Origin: Caballeronia hypogeia
GTDB lineage: Bacteria > Pseudomonadota > Gammaproteobacteria > Burkholderiales > Burkholderiaceae
Reading direction: 5' to 3'
Assembly (NCBI RefSeq): GCF_001544875.2
Contig: NZ_FCOA02000032.1
Coordinates: 1-64,000, forward strand
DNA length: 64,000 bases
Shown: positions 37,290 through 46,099 of the stretch, piece after piece
How the letters are laid out: each line of letters starts with the position of its first letter
Numbering within the stretch: the stretch's first letter is position 1
Position numbers and translations under genes: made by a program
The notes under the pieces: model-generated
Databases searched by the model: none
What the model was told of the DNA's origin: nothing
The model's input: only the letters and a program-made list of their open reading frames with translations

Positions 37290-38708
37290 TCACTCCTGAA
37301 AGAATAGCCAGCCCAGAACGGCGAAAAGCGGCAGAAGGACGATGCCCGACCACGCCATATAGCCGAAGAAGCTCGGCATGCGCACGCCGCGCGATTCCGC
37401 GATCGCCTTCACCATGAAATTCGGCGCATTGCCGATATACGTGTTCGCGCCCATGAAGACCGCGCCGGCCGAGATGGCGGCGAGCGTCGTGGCGTCCGTG
37501 GTCATCAACGTGTGGGCGTCGCCGCCCGCGAGATTGAAGAACACGAGATAGGTCGGCGCGTTGTCGAGAAACGATGACAAGAGACCCGTTGCCCAGAAAT
37601 AGGCGATATCGACCGGCTTGCCTTGCCCGTTCGAGACCGCGTGCACGATGCCCGCGAACGCGCCCGCCTCGCCCGCGCGCAGGATGGTGATGACCGGCGC
37701 GATGGTCACGAAGATCGCGGCGAACAGCTTCGCCACTTCCTCGATGGGCGCCCAGTCGAACGCGTTACCCGCGCGCGCGTTTTTCGGCGTCAGCGCGAGC
37801 GACGCCAGCAGCACGACAACAAGCAGCACGTCGCGCGCGAGATTCTGCAACTGGACCTGTGTGCCGAAGACATCGAACGCGATGCCCGGTTTCCACACGC
37901 CGCTCATCAGCACCAGCGCGACGATCGCCGCGAGCAGCGCGAAGTTGATCTTGCCGTCGATGCCGAGCGCCGGCGTATCGGGCGTCGGATCGAGAAACGC
38001 GGGACGCGCGTCGCGCCTGCGCCAGTAGTAGCTGTCGAGCAGATAGAACACCGTGAGCAGCACGGCGCAGACGAATAGCATGGGCAGCGCGAGATGCAGC
38101 GTCGTCCAGAAGAAGCCGACGCCGTTCAGAAATCCGAGGAACAGCGGCGGGTCGCCGAGCGGCGTGAGCGAGCCGCCCGCGTTCGCGACCAGAAAGATGA
38201 AGAACACGACGACATGCACCGCATGCTTGCGATTGTCGTTCGCGCGCAGGAGCGGCCGGATCAGCAGCATGGCCGCGCCGGTCGTGCCCATAATGCTCGC
38301 GAGCGCCGTGCCGAGCGCGAGCAGGCCGGTGTTGAGACGCGCCGAGCCGTGCAGATTGCCGCGCACGCAGATGCCGCCCGCAACCGTATACAGCGACGTC
38401 AGCAGGATGATGAACGGCACGTATTCTTCGAGCATCGCGTGGGCCAGCACGCCGCCCGCCGTGCCGATGCCGAAAACGAGCGCAAACGGCGCGAGGAAGG
38501 CAAGCGTCCACGCGGCCGCGATCTTGCCGAAGTGGTGATGCCAGAGCTTCGGTGCGACGAGCGGGAACACCGCGATCGACAACAGAACGCCGATGAACGG
38601 AATGCCCCACGTTGCCGGGAGCGCCGCGCCGTCCAGAGTTGCAGCGGCAACCGGCGCGCACAGTGTCGCGAGCGTTGCGCATACGGCGCCGGCAAGGAAA
38701 CGCTGCAT
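37290..38708 (-). CDS. NhaD/ArsB-like sodium:proton antiporter family protein
   Basis: 472 aa, about 12 membrane segments. The ATG at 38708 starts a cleavable or anchoring hydrophobic N-terminus (MQRFLAGAVCATLATLCAP), and the frame upstream belongs to the LUD gene. The protein resembles the ion-transporter superfamily with NhaD and ArsB: SIMGTTGAAMLLIRPLLRAN, FFIFLVANAGGSLTPLGDPPLFLGF and SSFLDNAPTYLVFFNLA are the two matching helix-break regions. The ion is not certain. It follows the LUD gene by 5 bases. Confidence 0.9.
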   Translation of the reverse strand: MQRFLAGAVCATLATLCAPVAAATLDGAALPATWGIPFIGVLLSIAVFPLVAPKLWHHHFGKIAAAWTLAFLAPFALVFGIGTAGGVLAHAMLEEYVPFIILLTSLYTVAGGICVRGNLHGSARLNTGLLALGTALASIMGTTGAAMLLIRPLLRANDNRKHAVHVVVFFIFLVANAGGSLTPLGDPPLFLGFLNGVGFFWTTLHLALPMLFVCAVLLTVFYLLDSYYWRRRDARPAFLDPTPDTPALGIDGKINFALLAAIVALVLMSGVWKPGIAFDVFGTQVQLQNLARDVLLVVVLLASLALTPKNARAGNAFDWAPIEEVAKLFAAIFVTIAPVITILRAGEAGAFAGIVHAVSNGQGKPVDIAYFWATGLLSSFLDNAPTYLVFFNLAGGDAHTLMTTDATTLAAISAGAVFMGANTYIGNAPNFMVKAIAESRGVRMPSFFGYMAWSGIVLLPLFAVLGWLFFQE

Positions 38709-38713
38709 CGGGC

Positions 38714-39385
38714 TCAGGCCCCGCGCACCACGATCACATGCACGCGATACGGCCCGTGAGCCCCGAGCACGATGGTCTGCTCGATATCGCCCGTGCGCGA
38801 CGGTCCCGACACGAAGTTCACCGCGCGCGGCAACTCGCCCCGCTCGGCACGGATGAGCGCAAACGCGTCTTCGTGCGCCGCGACGACACGCGAGGCCGGC
38901 ACGACGGCGATATGCGTCTCCGGCAGAAGCGCGCCGGATGCGGGCGTCTCGACGCCGGACAGCAGCACGAGCGAACCGGTTTCGGCCGTCGCGCAGAAAC
39001 AGCCGGTGATGCCGACGAGATCTGCGTCCTCGGGTCTGCGCAGCGACGCATTGATGCCCGCCTGCGTCCACGGCAGCGTGCTGAGCGCGGGCCACGCGAC
39101 GACATCGGTGGAAAGATCGAGAGACTGGAGATAGCGCGCGGCTTCACGCGGCGCGTCGTCGAGCGCTTCGACTTCGGCGACGGTCGTGGCAAGACGCTCG
39201 GCTTCCAGACGGAAACGCGCGATCAGTTCGTCCCGCGTTTGTGGCAGCGGCGGACGCGGCCCGGCGGGATGACGCGTCACGTAGTCGTCCGCCGCCGCGC
39301 GCTCGGCATCCGTCGACGTGCCGTGACGGCCCTGCGCACTGCGTATGCGCGCGAGAATATTGCGGCGCGCGGCCGATGTATCCAT
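38714..39385 (-). CDS. LUD-domain protein (LutC/YkgG-like), orphan copy
   Basis: 223 aa. The LUD fold is shown by DADLVGITGCFCATAETGSLVLLSGVETPASGALLPETHIAVV. The family includes LutC, a subunit of the iron-sulfur L-lactate dehydrogenase complex. A second, diverged LutC is encoded at 41656-42237 with its proper lutB and lutA, so this copy may have another job. It heads an operon with an antiporter, a 2-hydroxyacid dehydrogenase and rmuC. Confidence 0.9.
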   Translation of the reverse strand: MDTSAARRNILARIRSAQGRHGTSTDAERAAADDYVTRHPAGPRPPLPQTRDELIARFRLEAERLATTVAEVEALDDAPREAARYLQSLDLSTDVVAWPALSTLPWTQAGINASLRRPEDADLVGITGCFCATAETGSLVLLSGVETPASGALLPETHIAVVPASRVVAAHEDAFALIRAERGELPRAVNFVSGPSRTGDIEQTIVLGAHGPYRVHVIVVRGA

Positions 39386-39519
39386 GGTGCCGTCCTTTTG
39401 GTTGCGTGCGTGGAATGCGTGCGCGTCGGGCAGATCAGCGACGCGTACGAATTATAGCGAGCGATCCCCACGCACGAACCTCGGCCGAATGGCCTAGGAC
39501 GAACGCGCAAAAAGCGCGC

Positions 39520-40710
39520 TCAGCTTTCCTCGACCGGCTGCTCGATGCCGAATACCTGACGCAGATAGGCGAGATAAGCCTTGTCATCGCACATGTTCTT
39601 ACCCGGCGAATCCGAGAGCTTCGCTACCGGCTGACCGTTGCAGCGGACCATCTTGACGACGATCTGCAGCGGCTGATAGCCGAGATCGTTGGTGAGGTTC
39701 GTGCCGACGCCGAATGCGAGCTGGCAGCGTCCGCGAAAGCGCTCGTACAGTTGCAGCACTTTCGGGATGTCGAGCGCGTCGGAAAACACGAGCACCTTGG
39801 TGCGCGGGTCGCAGCGGTTTTCTTCGTAATGCTTGAGCAGGCGCTCACCCCAGTCGAACGGATCGCCGGAATCGTGGCGCGCGCCGTCGAAGAGCTTGCA
39901 GAAGTACATGTCGAAGTCGCGCAGGAACGCCTTCATGCCGTACACATCCGACAGCGCGATGCCCAGGTCGCCGCGATATTCCTTCGCCCACATCTCGAAG
40001 CCGAAGATCTGCGAATCGCGCAGGCGCGGCCCCAGCGCCTGACATGCCTGCAAGTATTCGTGCGCCATCGTGCCGAGCGGCCGCAGACCGTGCTTCATCG
40101 CGTAGAAGACGTTGCTCGTGCCGGCGAACTGCGCGCCGAGCTTGTCTTTCAGCGTCAGCACGACTTCTTCGTGCCACTGGCCCGAGAAGCGGCGGCGCGT
40201 GCCGTAATCGGCGATCTTGCAGTCGGAATATTCGGGCGGTGTGGCGAGCAGCTTGATCTTGTCGCGCAGGCGCTCGCGGCCGGTTTCGAACTCGGGCTTG
40301 CGCTGCGTGTTGCGGAAATAGACTTCGTTGACGATCGCCAGCACGGGAATTTCGAAAAGGATCGTATGCAGCCACGGCCCTTCGATTTCGATATCGATTT
40401 CGCCATTTTTCTTCGGCGACGGCGAGATGCGGATGGACTTCTCGTTCAGATGAAAGAGCGCGAGGAAGTCGATGAAATCGCTCTTGATGAAGCGCATGCG
40501 CCGCAGATGGTCGAGCTCCTCTTCCTCGAAGCGCAGGTTGCAGAGCTGGCGCACTTCGTCGCGAATCTCGTCGATGTACGGCACGAGATCGACGTTGGGC
40601 GTGCGGCAGCGGAAGCGATATTCGACGTGCGCCGCGGGGAAATGATGCAGCACGACCTGCATCATGGTGAACTTGTAGAGGTCGGTATCGAGCAGCGAAT
40701 TGATGATCAT
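39520..40710 (-). CDS. pncB: Nicotinate phosphoribosyltransferase
   Basis: 396 aa from the ATG at 40710 ([16 protein letters not shown]), which matches the family start; another ATG seven codons upstream is possible. PncB makes nicotinate mononucleotide in the NAD salvage pathway. Recognisable parts are [15 protein letters not shown], the active-site His region [13 protein letters not shown], and [13 protein letters not shown] near the C-terminus. It is divergent from fdxA with ~265 bases between. Confidence 0.96.
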   Translation of the reverse strand: MIINSLLDTDLYKFTMMQVVLHHFPAAHVEYRFRCRTPNVDLVPYIDEIRDEVRQLCNLRFEEEELDHLRRMRFIKSDFIDFLALFHLNEKSIRISPSPKKNGEIDIEIEGPWLHTILFEIPVLAIVNEVYFRNTQRKPEFETGRERLRDKIKLLATPPEYSDCKIADYGTRRRFSGQWHEEVVLTLKDKLGAQFAGTSNVFYAMKHGLRPLGTMAHEYLQACQALGPRLRDSQIFGFEMWAKEYRGDLGIALSDVYGMKAFLRDFDMYFCKLFDGARHDSGDPFDWGERLLKHYEENRCDPRTKVLVFSDALDIPKVLQLYERFRGRCQLAFGVGTNLTNDLGYQPLQIVVKMVRCNGQPVAKLSDSPGKNMCDDKAYLAYLRQVFGIEQPVEES

Positions 40711-40975
40711 GGTTCTGACTGGAACATCCACGCGAATTGGCCGCGAGCCTTTGTGCCTTTAGGGTCATGTTACCCGAATGTGCGCATCGGCATGACGCAC
40801 GGCCGGCCTCTCGCGACGCCGCATACATTAATCACGAATCTATATAAGGCGCGCCGCGCCGCGCGTGCGCCCGCTTTTACCGTTACGCTACAATATGCGT
40901 TTCGGCAAGCGCACCTCCCGGCCCATGTAGCCGCCCAGGGCGTTGCCCCCACGAATTCCGCATGCAGGAGCCTGA

Positions 40976-41299
40976 ATGACTCACGTTGTGACCGAAAGCT
41001 GCATCAAGTGCAAGTACACCGATTGCGTGGACGTGTGCCCGGTGGATTGCTTCCGCGAAGGTCCCAACTTTCTCGCGATCGATCCGGACGAATGCATCGA
41101 CTGCGCCGTGTGCGTGGCCGAATGCCCGGTGAACGCGATCTACGCCGAAGAGGACGTGCCCTCGGACCAGCAGCACTTCACCGAACTCAACGCCGATCTC
41201 GCGCGCAACTGGCCGAGCATCACCAAGACCAAAGGATCGCTGCCGGAAGCGGACGAGTTCAAGGACGTCAAGGACAAGCTCAATCTGCTTGAGCGTTGA
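40976..41299 (+). CDS. fdxA: 7Fe ferredoxin FdxA
   Basis: 107 aa, soluble electron carrier with one [3Fe-4S] and one [4Fe-4S] cluster. The first set of cysteines is in [18 protein letters not shown] and the second in [19 protein letters not shown]. The extended C-terminal helix with KLNLLER is typical of the Azotobacter-type FdI family. A TACAAT hexamer at 40889-40894 may be the -10 of its promoter. It precedes tRNA-Asn. Confidence 0.97.
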   Translation: MTHVVTESCIKCKYTDCVDVCPVDCFREGPNFLAIDPDECIDCAVCVAECPVNAIYAEEDVPSDQQHFTELNADLARNWPSITKTKGSLPEADEFKDVKDKLNLLER

Positions 41300-41366
41300 T
41301 CGGCGGCGTTCGCGTTCCTGGTCCTCGTCGATTGCAACAAAATGCGTATCGAATGAAGATTGAGCG

Positions 41367-41395
41367 TTGACACGCTGGCGGCAGCCCCCTATAAT
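41367..41395 (+). promoter_or_regulatory. Full-consensus sigma-70 promoter of tRNA-Asn
   Basis: -35 TTGACA (41367-41372) and -10 TATAAT (41390-41395) with a 17-bp spacer; all twelve bases match. The start would be near 41402, 16 bases before the tRNA. Confidence 0.95.
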
Positions 41396-41417
41396 TTCGC
41401 TTCTCTGCTGTAGATGT

Positions 41418-41493
41418 TCCCCGATAGCTCAGTCGGTAGAGCGCCGGACTGTTAATCCGTAGGTCCCTGGTTCGAGCCCAGGTCGGGGAGCCA
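41418..41493 (+). tRNA. tRNA-Asn (anticodon GUU), CCA encoded
   Basis: 76 nt. Acceptor stem TCCCCGA pairs with TCGGGGA; D arm TAGCTCAGTCGGTAGAGC; anticodon loop CTGTTAA gives GUU; T arm GGTTCGAGCCC. The 3' CCA is encoded. A perfect promoter precedes it and a terminator follows 18 bases after. Confidence 0.98.
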
Positions 41494-41510
41494 AAAGGCT
41501 TCAGTAAAAA

Positions 41511-41540
41511 GCCCAGTCGAAAGACTGGGCTTTTTGTTTT
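41511..41540 (+). terminator. Rho-independent terminator of tRNA-Asn
   Basis: Stem GCCCAGTC / GACTGGGC (41511-41518, 41523-41530), GAAA tetraloop, then TTTTTGTTTT. Confidence 0.95.
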
Positions 41541-41655
41541 TCTGCCCTCCGGCTCGTTGGCAAGCGGCTGGAAGCGTGGAACCGGACCGTGTATTTCTTC
41601 GTGAAGTGGCTGCTGTTCGGCATCGCGGTGGCCATTTTCCGGCGATAGTGATCTT

Positions 41656-42237
41656 TCAGGCCAACCAGACCACCGTCAGCGAGCGTACGCCCTGCGCACC
41701 GCGAATCAATACGCCTTCGATATCGGCCGTCGCCGACGGTCCGGTCACGAGGGTCGCGTAACGCGCGGACTTGAAATCGTCGCGCCGGTACACCTGCTGC
41801 AAACCTTCGACCATCTGCGCCGGATCGAGCAACACGACGAGATGTTGCGCGAGATAGCCGATCGCGTTCACCACGTATTCCCGCTCGCTGAACCACACCG
41901 AGCCCGTCTCCGCCACGCCAAAGCGCGCCCTTACGACGCCCACATCGACATCTTCGAGCGACGCAGGCACGGTGTCCGCCGACAACGCGCGATTGCCTTC
42001 GATCCCGGGCACCGCCGACGCCACGATCGCATCGGGGCCGAAACGCGAGGCGATCATCGCTTTCACTTCATCGAGCGAAGACGCTTCAATGCACGTTCCG
42101 CCCATCGGTGCGAGCGCGGCTGTGAAGCGCTCGCGCAGGCCGCCTTCGGGCGATGGAAAAACGGGCACATCGGGACGCGGCCGCGACGCCGGTTGCGCCG
42201 CGCGAATCTTCGATAAAAACGCTTCGCGAGTCGTCAT
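41656..42237 (-). CDS. lutC: Lactate utilisation protein C
   Basis: 193 aa from the ATG at 42237, which overlaps the lutB stop (ATGA); a longer frame would enter lutB. LUD fold with RARFGVAETGSVWFSEREYVVNAIGYLAQHLVVLLDPAQMV. LutABC together oxidise L-lactate to pyruvate using iron-sulfur clusters. It is the last gene of lutA-lutB-lutC. Confidence 0.95.
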   Translation of the reverse strand: MTTREAFLSKIRAAQPASRPRPDVPVFPSPEGGLRERFTAALAPMGGTCIEASSLDEVKAMIASRFGPDAIVASAVPGIEGNRALSADTVPASLEDVDVGVVRARFGVAETGSVWFSEREYVVNAIGYLAQHLVVLLDPAQMVEGLQQVYRRDDFKSARYATLVTGPSATADIEGVLIRGAQGVRSLTVVWLA

Positions 42238-43637
42238 TTGGCAGGCTTCCTGTTTTTCTTGTACCACTCGTGAAAGGTCTCGGCGGGCGCTTCGGGCAGG
42301 TCGCGCCCGCGTCCCCAGATGTTGAGCGGGTTGTACAGCACGAAATTGGGCAGCCGCTTCAGCGCTCCGCCGAGCGACGCCACCGTTGCGCGATAAAGCG
42401 TCGGACTCGCGAGCAGGCGCCCCGCCATCTTCAGCACTTCCTGCTTCACGAACGGCACTTCATGCTTTTCCGCGATCACCGCGCGCCATTTGTAAATCTG
42501 CTCGTGAATGTTCACCTTCACCGGACAGACGTTGGTGCAACTGCCGTTCATCGTCGAGGCGAAGGGCAGCGCGCTATAGCGCTTGAGATCGTAGGTCGGA
42601 TTGATGATCGCGCCGATCGGCCCGGAATACGTGCCGCCATAGGACAACCCGCCGCTTCGCCGATACACCGGGCACGTATTCATGCAAGCGCCGCAACGGA
42701 TGCACTTGAGCGAGAACCAGAAGTCATCCATCGCGAGGCGTTCGGAGCGGCCGTTGTCGACGAGGATGAAGTGCATCTCCGTGCCTGGACGCGGCGCGCG
42801 AAAGTGCGACGTGTATTGCGTGATCGGCGAGCCGAGCGCGCTGCGCGACAGCATGCGCACGAACACGCCGAGATCGGCGACGCTCGGAATCAGCTTCTCG
42901 ATGCCGATCGATGCGATATGCAGCGGCGGCACGTTCGCGGAAAGATCCGCGTTGCCCTCGTTCGTGCACACGACGACCGTGCCCGTGTCCGCCACCGCGA
43001 AGTTGCAGCCGGTCATGCCCGCCGTCTTCTCGCGCACGAAATACGGCCGCGTGTTCATGCGCTGGCTTTCGGCGAGATAGTGGATGTCGCTATTCTTCGG
43101 ATCGGTGCCGATGGTCTTGCCGAACAGTTCGGCCACGTCCGCGCGCAACTTGTGCACGGCCGGCACGACCATGTGACTCGGGTCTTGATGATCGAGCTGC
43201 TGGATGCGCTCGCCCAGATCGGTCTCCATGACCGTGATGCCGCGCGGCTCGAGATAGTCGCGCATGTAGCATTCGTCGGTGAGCATCGACTTGCTTTTGA
43301 CGAGCGAGGTCATGCCGCGTGCGCTCATCAACTGGTAGACGATTTCGTTGTGTTCCTGCGCATTGGCGGCGAAATGCACGACGACGCCGTTCTTTTCCGC
43401 CTGATCGACGAACTGTGCGATGTAATCGGCGAGATTGGACAGCGTGTGTTCCTTGATGGCCGATGCGAGATCACGCATCGTCTCCCATTCGGGAATGCCG
43501 TGCGCCTGCGCGTCGCGCTTGGAACGCAGGTCCCACAGGCGCTTGTCGTGAAACGCGACATGATCGGGCTTCTGCAGGAACGCGCCCGCGGCTTTCGCGT
43601 GATCGATCCGAACGGTCTTGCTCACGGGTTTGCTCAT
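42234..43637 (-). CDS. lutB: Lactate utilisation iron-sulfur protein B
   Basis: 467 aa from the ATG at 43637 (MSKPVSKT..), which overlaps the lutA stop by 4 bases; the long open frame upstream lies in lutA. The N-terminal LUD domain (~70-300) includes MTGCNFAVADTGTVVVCTNEGNADL. Two [4Fe-4S] motifs follow: CIRCGACMNTCPVYRR and CTNVCPVKVNIHEQIYKWR. It forms the electron-transfer core of the L-lactate dehydrogenase complex. Confidence 0.97.
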   Translation of the reverse strand: MSKPVSKTVRIDHAKAAGAFLQKPDHVAFHDKRLWDLRSKRDAQAHGIPEWETMRDLASAIKEHTLSNLADYIAQFVDQAEKNGVVVHFAANAQEHNEIVYQLMSARGMTSLVKSKSMLTDECYMRDYLEPRGITVMETDLGERIQQLDHQDPSHMVVPAVHKLRADVAELFGKTIGTDPKNSDIHYLAESQRMNTRPYFVREKTAGMTGCNFAVADTGTVVVCTNEGNADLSANVPPLHIASIGIEKLIPSVADLGVFVRMLSRSALGSPITQYTSHFRAPRPGTEMHFILVDNGRSERLAMDDFWFSLKCIRCGACMNTCPVYRRSGGLSYGGTYSGPIGAIINPTYDLKRYSALPFASTMNGSCTNVCPVKVNIHEQIYKWRAVIAEKHEVPFVKQEVLKMAGRLLASPTLYRATVASLGGALKRLPNFVLYNPLNIWGRGRDLPEAPAETFHEWYKKNRKPAK

Positions 43638-44377
43638 CCTCGCACTCCGTTCAGAACCTGCGCGATGTGGATGAACTTCGCATCGAGCTTCATGCGTTCC
43701 GCGCAACCTTGCTGATGCATCAGGCACGACATGTCGCCCGAGACGATGTACTCCGCGCCCGCGCCGACGTGATCGCGCACCTTGTCCTGTCCCATGCGCA
43801 CGGACACGGCTTCCTCCGTCACCGAAAACGTGCCGCCGAAGCCGCAACATTCGTCGGGACGCGCGGGCGTCACGAACTCGATGCCCTTCACGCCGTCGAG
43901 CAGCGCGCGCGGCTTCGAATACGGCGTGCCCGCCACTTCCGAATTCGATGTCTCGCGCAGATGCCGCACTGCGCTGCAACTGTTGTGCAACCCTACGCGA
44001 TGCGGAAACTCGGCCCACGGGAATTCGCGCACCTTCAACACGTCGTGCAGGAACTCGACGAGTTCATAGGTATTGCGACGCACCTTCTGCACGTCGCTGG
44101 TCTGCTCGATCGAGGTGAAATGCTCGCGCACGTGATGCGTGCAACTCGCGGAAGGCCCGACCACGTAATCGTAGTCGGCGAAATTGCGGGCGAACACGCG
44201 CTCGGCGCCGGCCGCCTCCTTGTGCGCGCCGCTGTTGGCCATGGGCTGGCCGCAGCAGGTCTGGTCCTGCGGATAATCCACGTCCAGCCCCAGACGCTCG
44301 AGCAATTCGAGCGTGGCGATTCCGACTTGCGGATAGAACGCGTCGATGAAACAGGGAACGAACAGGGCGACTTTCAT
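43634..44377 (-). CDS. lutA: Lactate utilisation protein A (CCG-domain)
   Basis: 247 aa with two cysteine-rich CCG domains: DQTCCGQPMANSG and PDECCGFGGTFSV, plus the N-terminal VALFVPCFIDAFYPQVG. CCG domains bind an unusual iron-sulfur cluster, as in heterodisulfide reductase subunit B and GlpC. First gene of lutABC, divergent from the regulator, with the operator ~40 bases upstream. Confidence 0.96.
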   Translation of the reverse strand: MKVALFVPCFIDAFYPQVGIATLELLERLGLDVDYPQDQTCCGQPMANSGAHKEAAGAERVFARNFADYDYVVGPSASCTHHVREHFTSIEQTSDVQKVRRNTYELVEFLHDVLKVREFPWAEFPHRVGLHNSCSAVRHLRETSNSEVAGTPYSKPRALLDGVKGIEFVTPARPDECCGFGGTFSVTEEAVSVRMGQDKVRDHVGAGAEYIVSGDMSCLMHQQGCAERMKLDAKFIHIAQVLNGVRG

Positions 44378-44415
44378 GGAGTCCGATGAGAAGTTGAGCG
44401 GAGATTTTTGGTAAG

Positions 44416-44430
44416 CTTGGTCTGACCAAG
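44416..44430. promoter_or_regulatory. LldR/PdhR-type operator between lutA and its regulator
   Basis: Perfect palindrome CTTGGTC-T-GACCAAG. FadR-subfamily regulators such as PdhR and LldR bind TTGGT-nnn-ACCAA, which is matched exactly. An extra half-site TTTGGTAAG precedes it (from 44407). Confidence 0.8.
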
Positions 44431-44501
44431 ACTTTAATGAGATGGCTCTTTCGTGTCAAACTCGGGGCATTCCGGAGTTTTACCCCTCAATTGCATCGAA
44501 G

Positions 44502-45245
44502 ATGACCTTCCAGCCCGTCCACTCGCATTCTTACGCTCGCGTACGCATCTCCGACGTCGTGTCCGGGCAGATCCGGGAACTGATCTCGAACGGTACGCTG
44601 CTGCCCGGCCAGCGTCTGCCCGCCGAGCGCGATCTGGCGGAACAGTTGAACGTGTCGCGTCCGTCCTTGCGCGAGGCGCTGATCCGGCTCGAATCCGACG
44701 GTTTCATCCGCGCGGCGGGACGCGGCGGTTTCGTGGTGTCGGACGTTACCGCGCCGCTCGTGTCGCATCCGCTCGCGGCGCTGCTCGAAGCGCAGCCGAA
44801 CGCCAGCGCAGATGTGCTGGAACTGCGCCACGGCCTTGAGTCGCTGTCGACCGCCTACGCCGCCGAGCGTGCGACTGAAGAGGACCTCGCGCGCATCGCG
44901 CAGGCGTTCGATGCGCTGCAAGCCGCCGTCGCCGGGAAAAGCACGCGCATCGCGGAAAAGGACGCGGCATTTCATCTGGCGATCGCGGACGCGACGCACA
45001 ATGTGGCGCTCACGCACGTGATGCACGGCCTCAATGAGCTGATGCGCGAATCGATGCTCACGTCGCACCGTCTCGTCGACTACGACGACGAGGTCGAAGC
45101 GAATCTGCTCGCGCAGCACCGCGCGATCTTCGAGGCGATCGTCGCGCGCGATCCGGCGCGGGCGCGCGAGTGCGCGGGTGCGCATCTGGACTATGTGCGA
45201 GCGCTTTATCGCGACCGGCCGGCGAAAGCGAGCCGTGCCGCTTAA
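44502..45245 (+). CDS. lldR: GntR/FadR-family regulator (LldR-like) of lutABC
   Basis: 247 aa from the ATG at 44502. An ATG at 44442 would add 20 residues without family resemblance. The winged-helix domain is RISDVVSGQIRELISNGTLLPGQRLPAERDLAEQLNVSRPSLREAL, and the FCD ligand domain follows with metal-binding His in FHLAIADATHN and QHRAIFEAI. It is divergent from lutA with a fitting palindrome in the gap. It probably represses lutABC until lactate binds; the ligand is inferred from context. Confidence 0.9.
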   Translation: MTFQPVHSHSYARVRISDVVSGQIRELISNGTLLPGQRLPAERDLAEQLNVSRPSLREALIRLESDGFIRAAGRGGFVVSDVTAPLVSHPLAALLEAQPNASADVLELRHGLESLSTAYAAERATEEDLARIAQAFDALQAAVAGKSTRIAEKDAAFHLAIADATHNVALTHVMHGLNELMRESMLTSHRLVDYDDEVEANLLAQHRAIFEAIVARDPARARECAGAHLDYVRALYRDRPAKASRAA

Positions 45246-45389
45246 GTCCGATCACATTACGAATCCGTAAGCATCGAGAAAGCCCCAATAGGACGTCGCC
45301 TACACGTATTTCGGACGTGCACCGCTAACGCGCTCGCAGCTTCCCCGCGATACTGGAATCGTCAAAACCAAGACGCGAAGGAGAACGAC

Positions 45390-45464
45390 ATGCCTTACCT
45401 ACTCGGATGGCTGCTCGGTGTGCCGGTCGTGGTGCTGGTGATTCTCTATCTGATCTTCCACTGA
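45390..45464 (+). CDS. 24-aa membrane peptide
   Basis: Reads MPYLLGWLLGVPVVVLVILY then LIFH. Almost the whole peptide is one hydrophobic helix with a GxxxG-like GWLLG. A strong ribosome site (GAAGGAG) lies six bases before the ATG. Tiny single-helix proteins like this often modulate a membrane partner or respond to stress. The target is unknown. It stands alone, ~145 bases after lldR and ~85 before creA. Confidence 0.7.
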   Translation: MPYLLGWLLGVPVVVLVILYLIFH

Positions 45465-45549
45465 CCAAAAGCGAAAGCGCACGCGATGCATCAACGGAGC
45501 CAGGGCGTCGATACAATACGACGCCCTTTCTCTTTTCCGAAGGTTCGCG

Positions 45550-46026
45550 ATGAAACGCTCCGCTCTCGCCCTCGCCGCATCGCTCGCAACACTTCTCGGC
45601 GCGGGACTCGCGCACGCGGAGGAAATTGCCAGCGTCAACACCAACTTCCGCTTCACCGGCTCGGATCGCGTGACCGTCGAGGCTTATGACGATCCGCTTG
45701 TCCAGGGGGTCACCTGTTACGTGTCGAGGGCGCGGACCGGCGGCGTGAAAGGAACACTGGGCATCGCCGAAGATCCGAGCGAAGCGTCGATCGCCTGTCG
45801 CCAGGTCGCGCCGATCAAGATCACCCAGCCGCTCAAGCAAAAGACCGATGTGTTCTCCGCCGGCATGTCGTTCATCTTCAAGACGCTGCATGTGGTGCGT
45901 ATCGTCGATGCCAAGCGCAACACGCTCGTCTATCTGACCTACAGCGACCGCATCGCCACGGGCAGCCCGAAAAACAGCGTGACCGCCGTGCCGGTGCCGG
46001 AAGGCACGACCATACCGGTGAAGTGA
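45550..46026 (+). CDS. creA: CreA family protein
   Basis: 158 aa, with a signal peptide (1-23, ending AHA) and a periplasmic domain. CreA is conserved in proteobacteria but its function is not established. Signatures are NFRFTGSDRVTVEAYDDPLVQGVTCYVSRARTGGVKG and DVFSAGMSFIFKTLHVVRIVD. Length and pattern match E. coli CreA. Unlike in E. coli, creBCD are not adjacent. Confidence 0.95.
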   Translation: MKRSALALAASLATLLGAGLAHAEEIASVNTNFRFTGSDRVTVEAYDDPLVQGVTCYVSRARTGGVKGTLGIAEDPSEASIACRQVAPIKITQPLKQKTDVFSAGMSFIFKTLHVVRIVDAKRNTLVYLTYSDRIATGSPKNSVTAVPVPEGTTIPVK

Positions 46027-46099
46027 CGCGCAACTGTCCGGCTCGGGACGAAGCAAAGTTGTAAACTGGCGCATTCCGCCCGTCTCGAAATCCCCCGCC

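Noticed and set aside
39241-41292. Long plus-strand frame across pncB and fdxA
   Set aside because: It is antisense to pncB and out of frame with fdxA, both of which are certain genes.
41589-41648. Short plus-strand frame ending in a hydrophobic stretch (VYFFVKWLLFGIAVAIFRR)
   Set aside because: Only about 19 codons from a GTG, directly after the tRNA terminator and without a ribosome site. It may be a remnant of a membrane protein gene, but evidence is too thin to call.
41418-41655. tRNA-Asn as an integration site
   Set aside because: tRNA genes often host islands, but I see no integrase and no repeated copy of the tRNA 3' end within the window.
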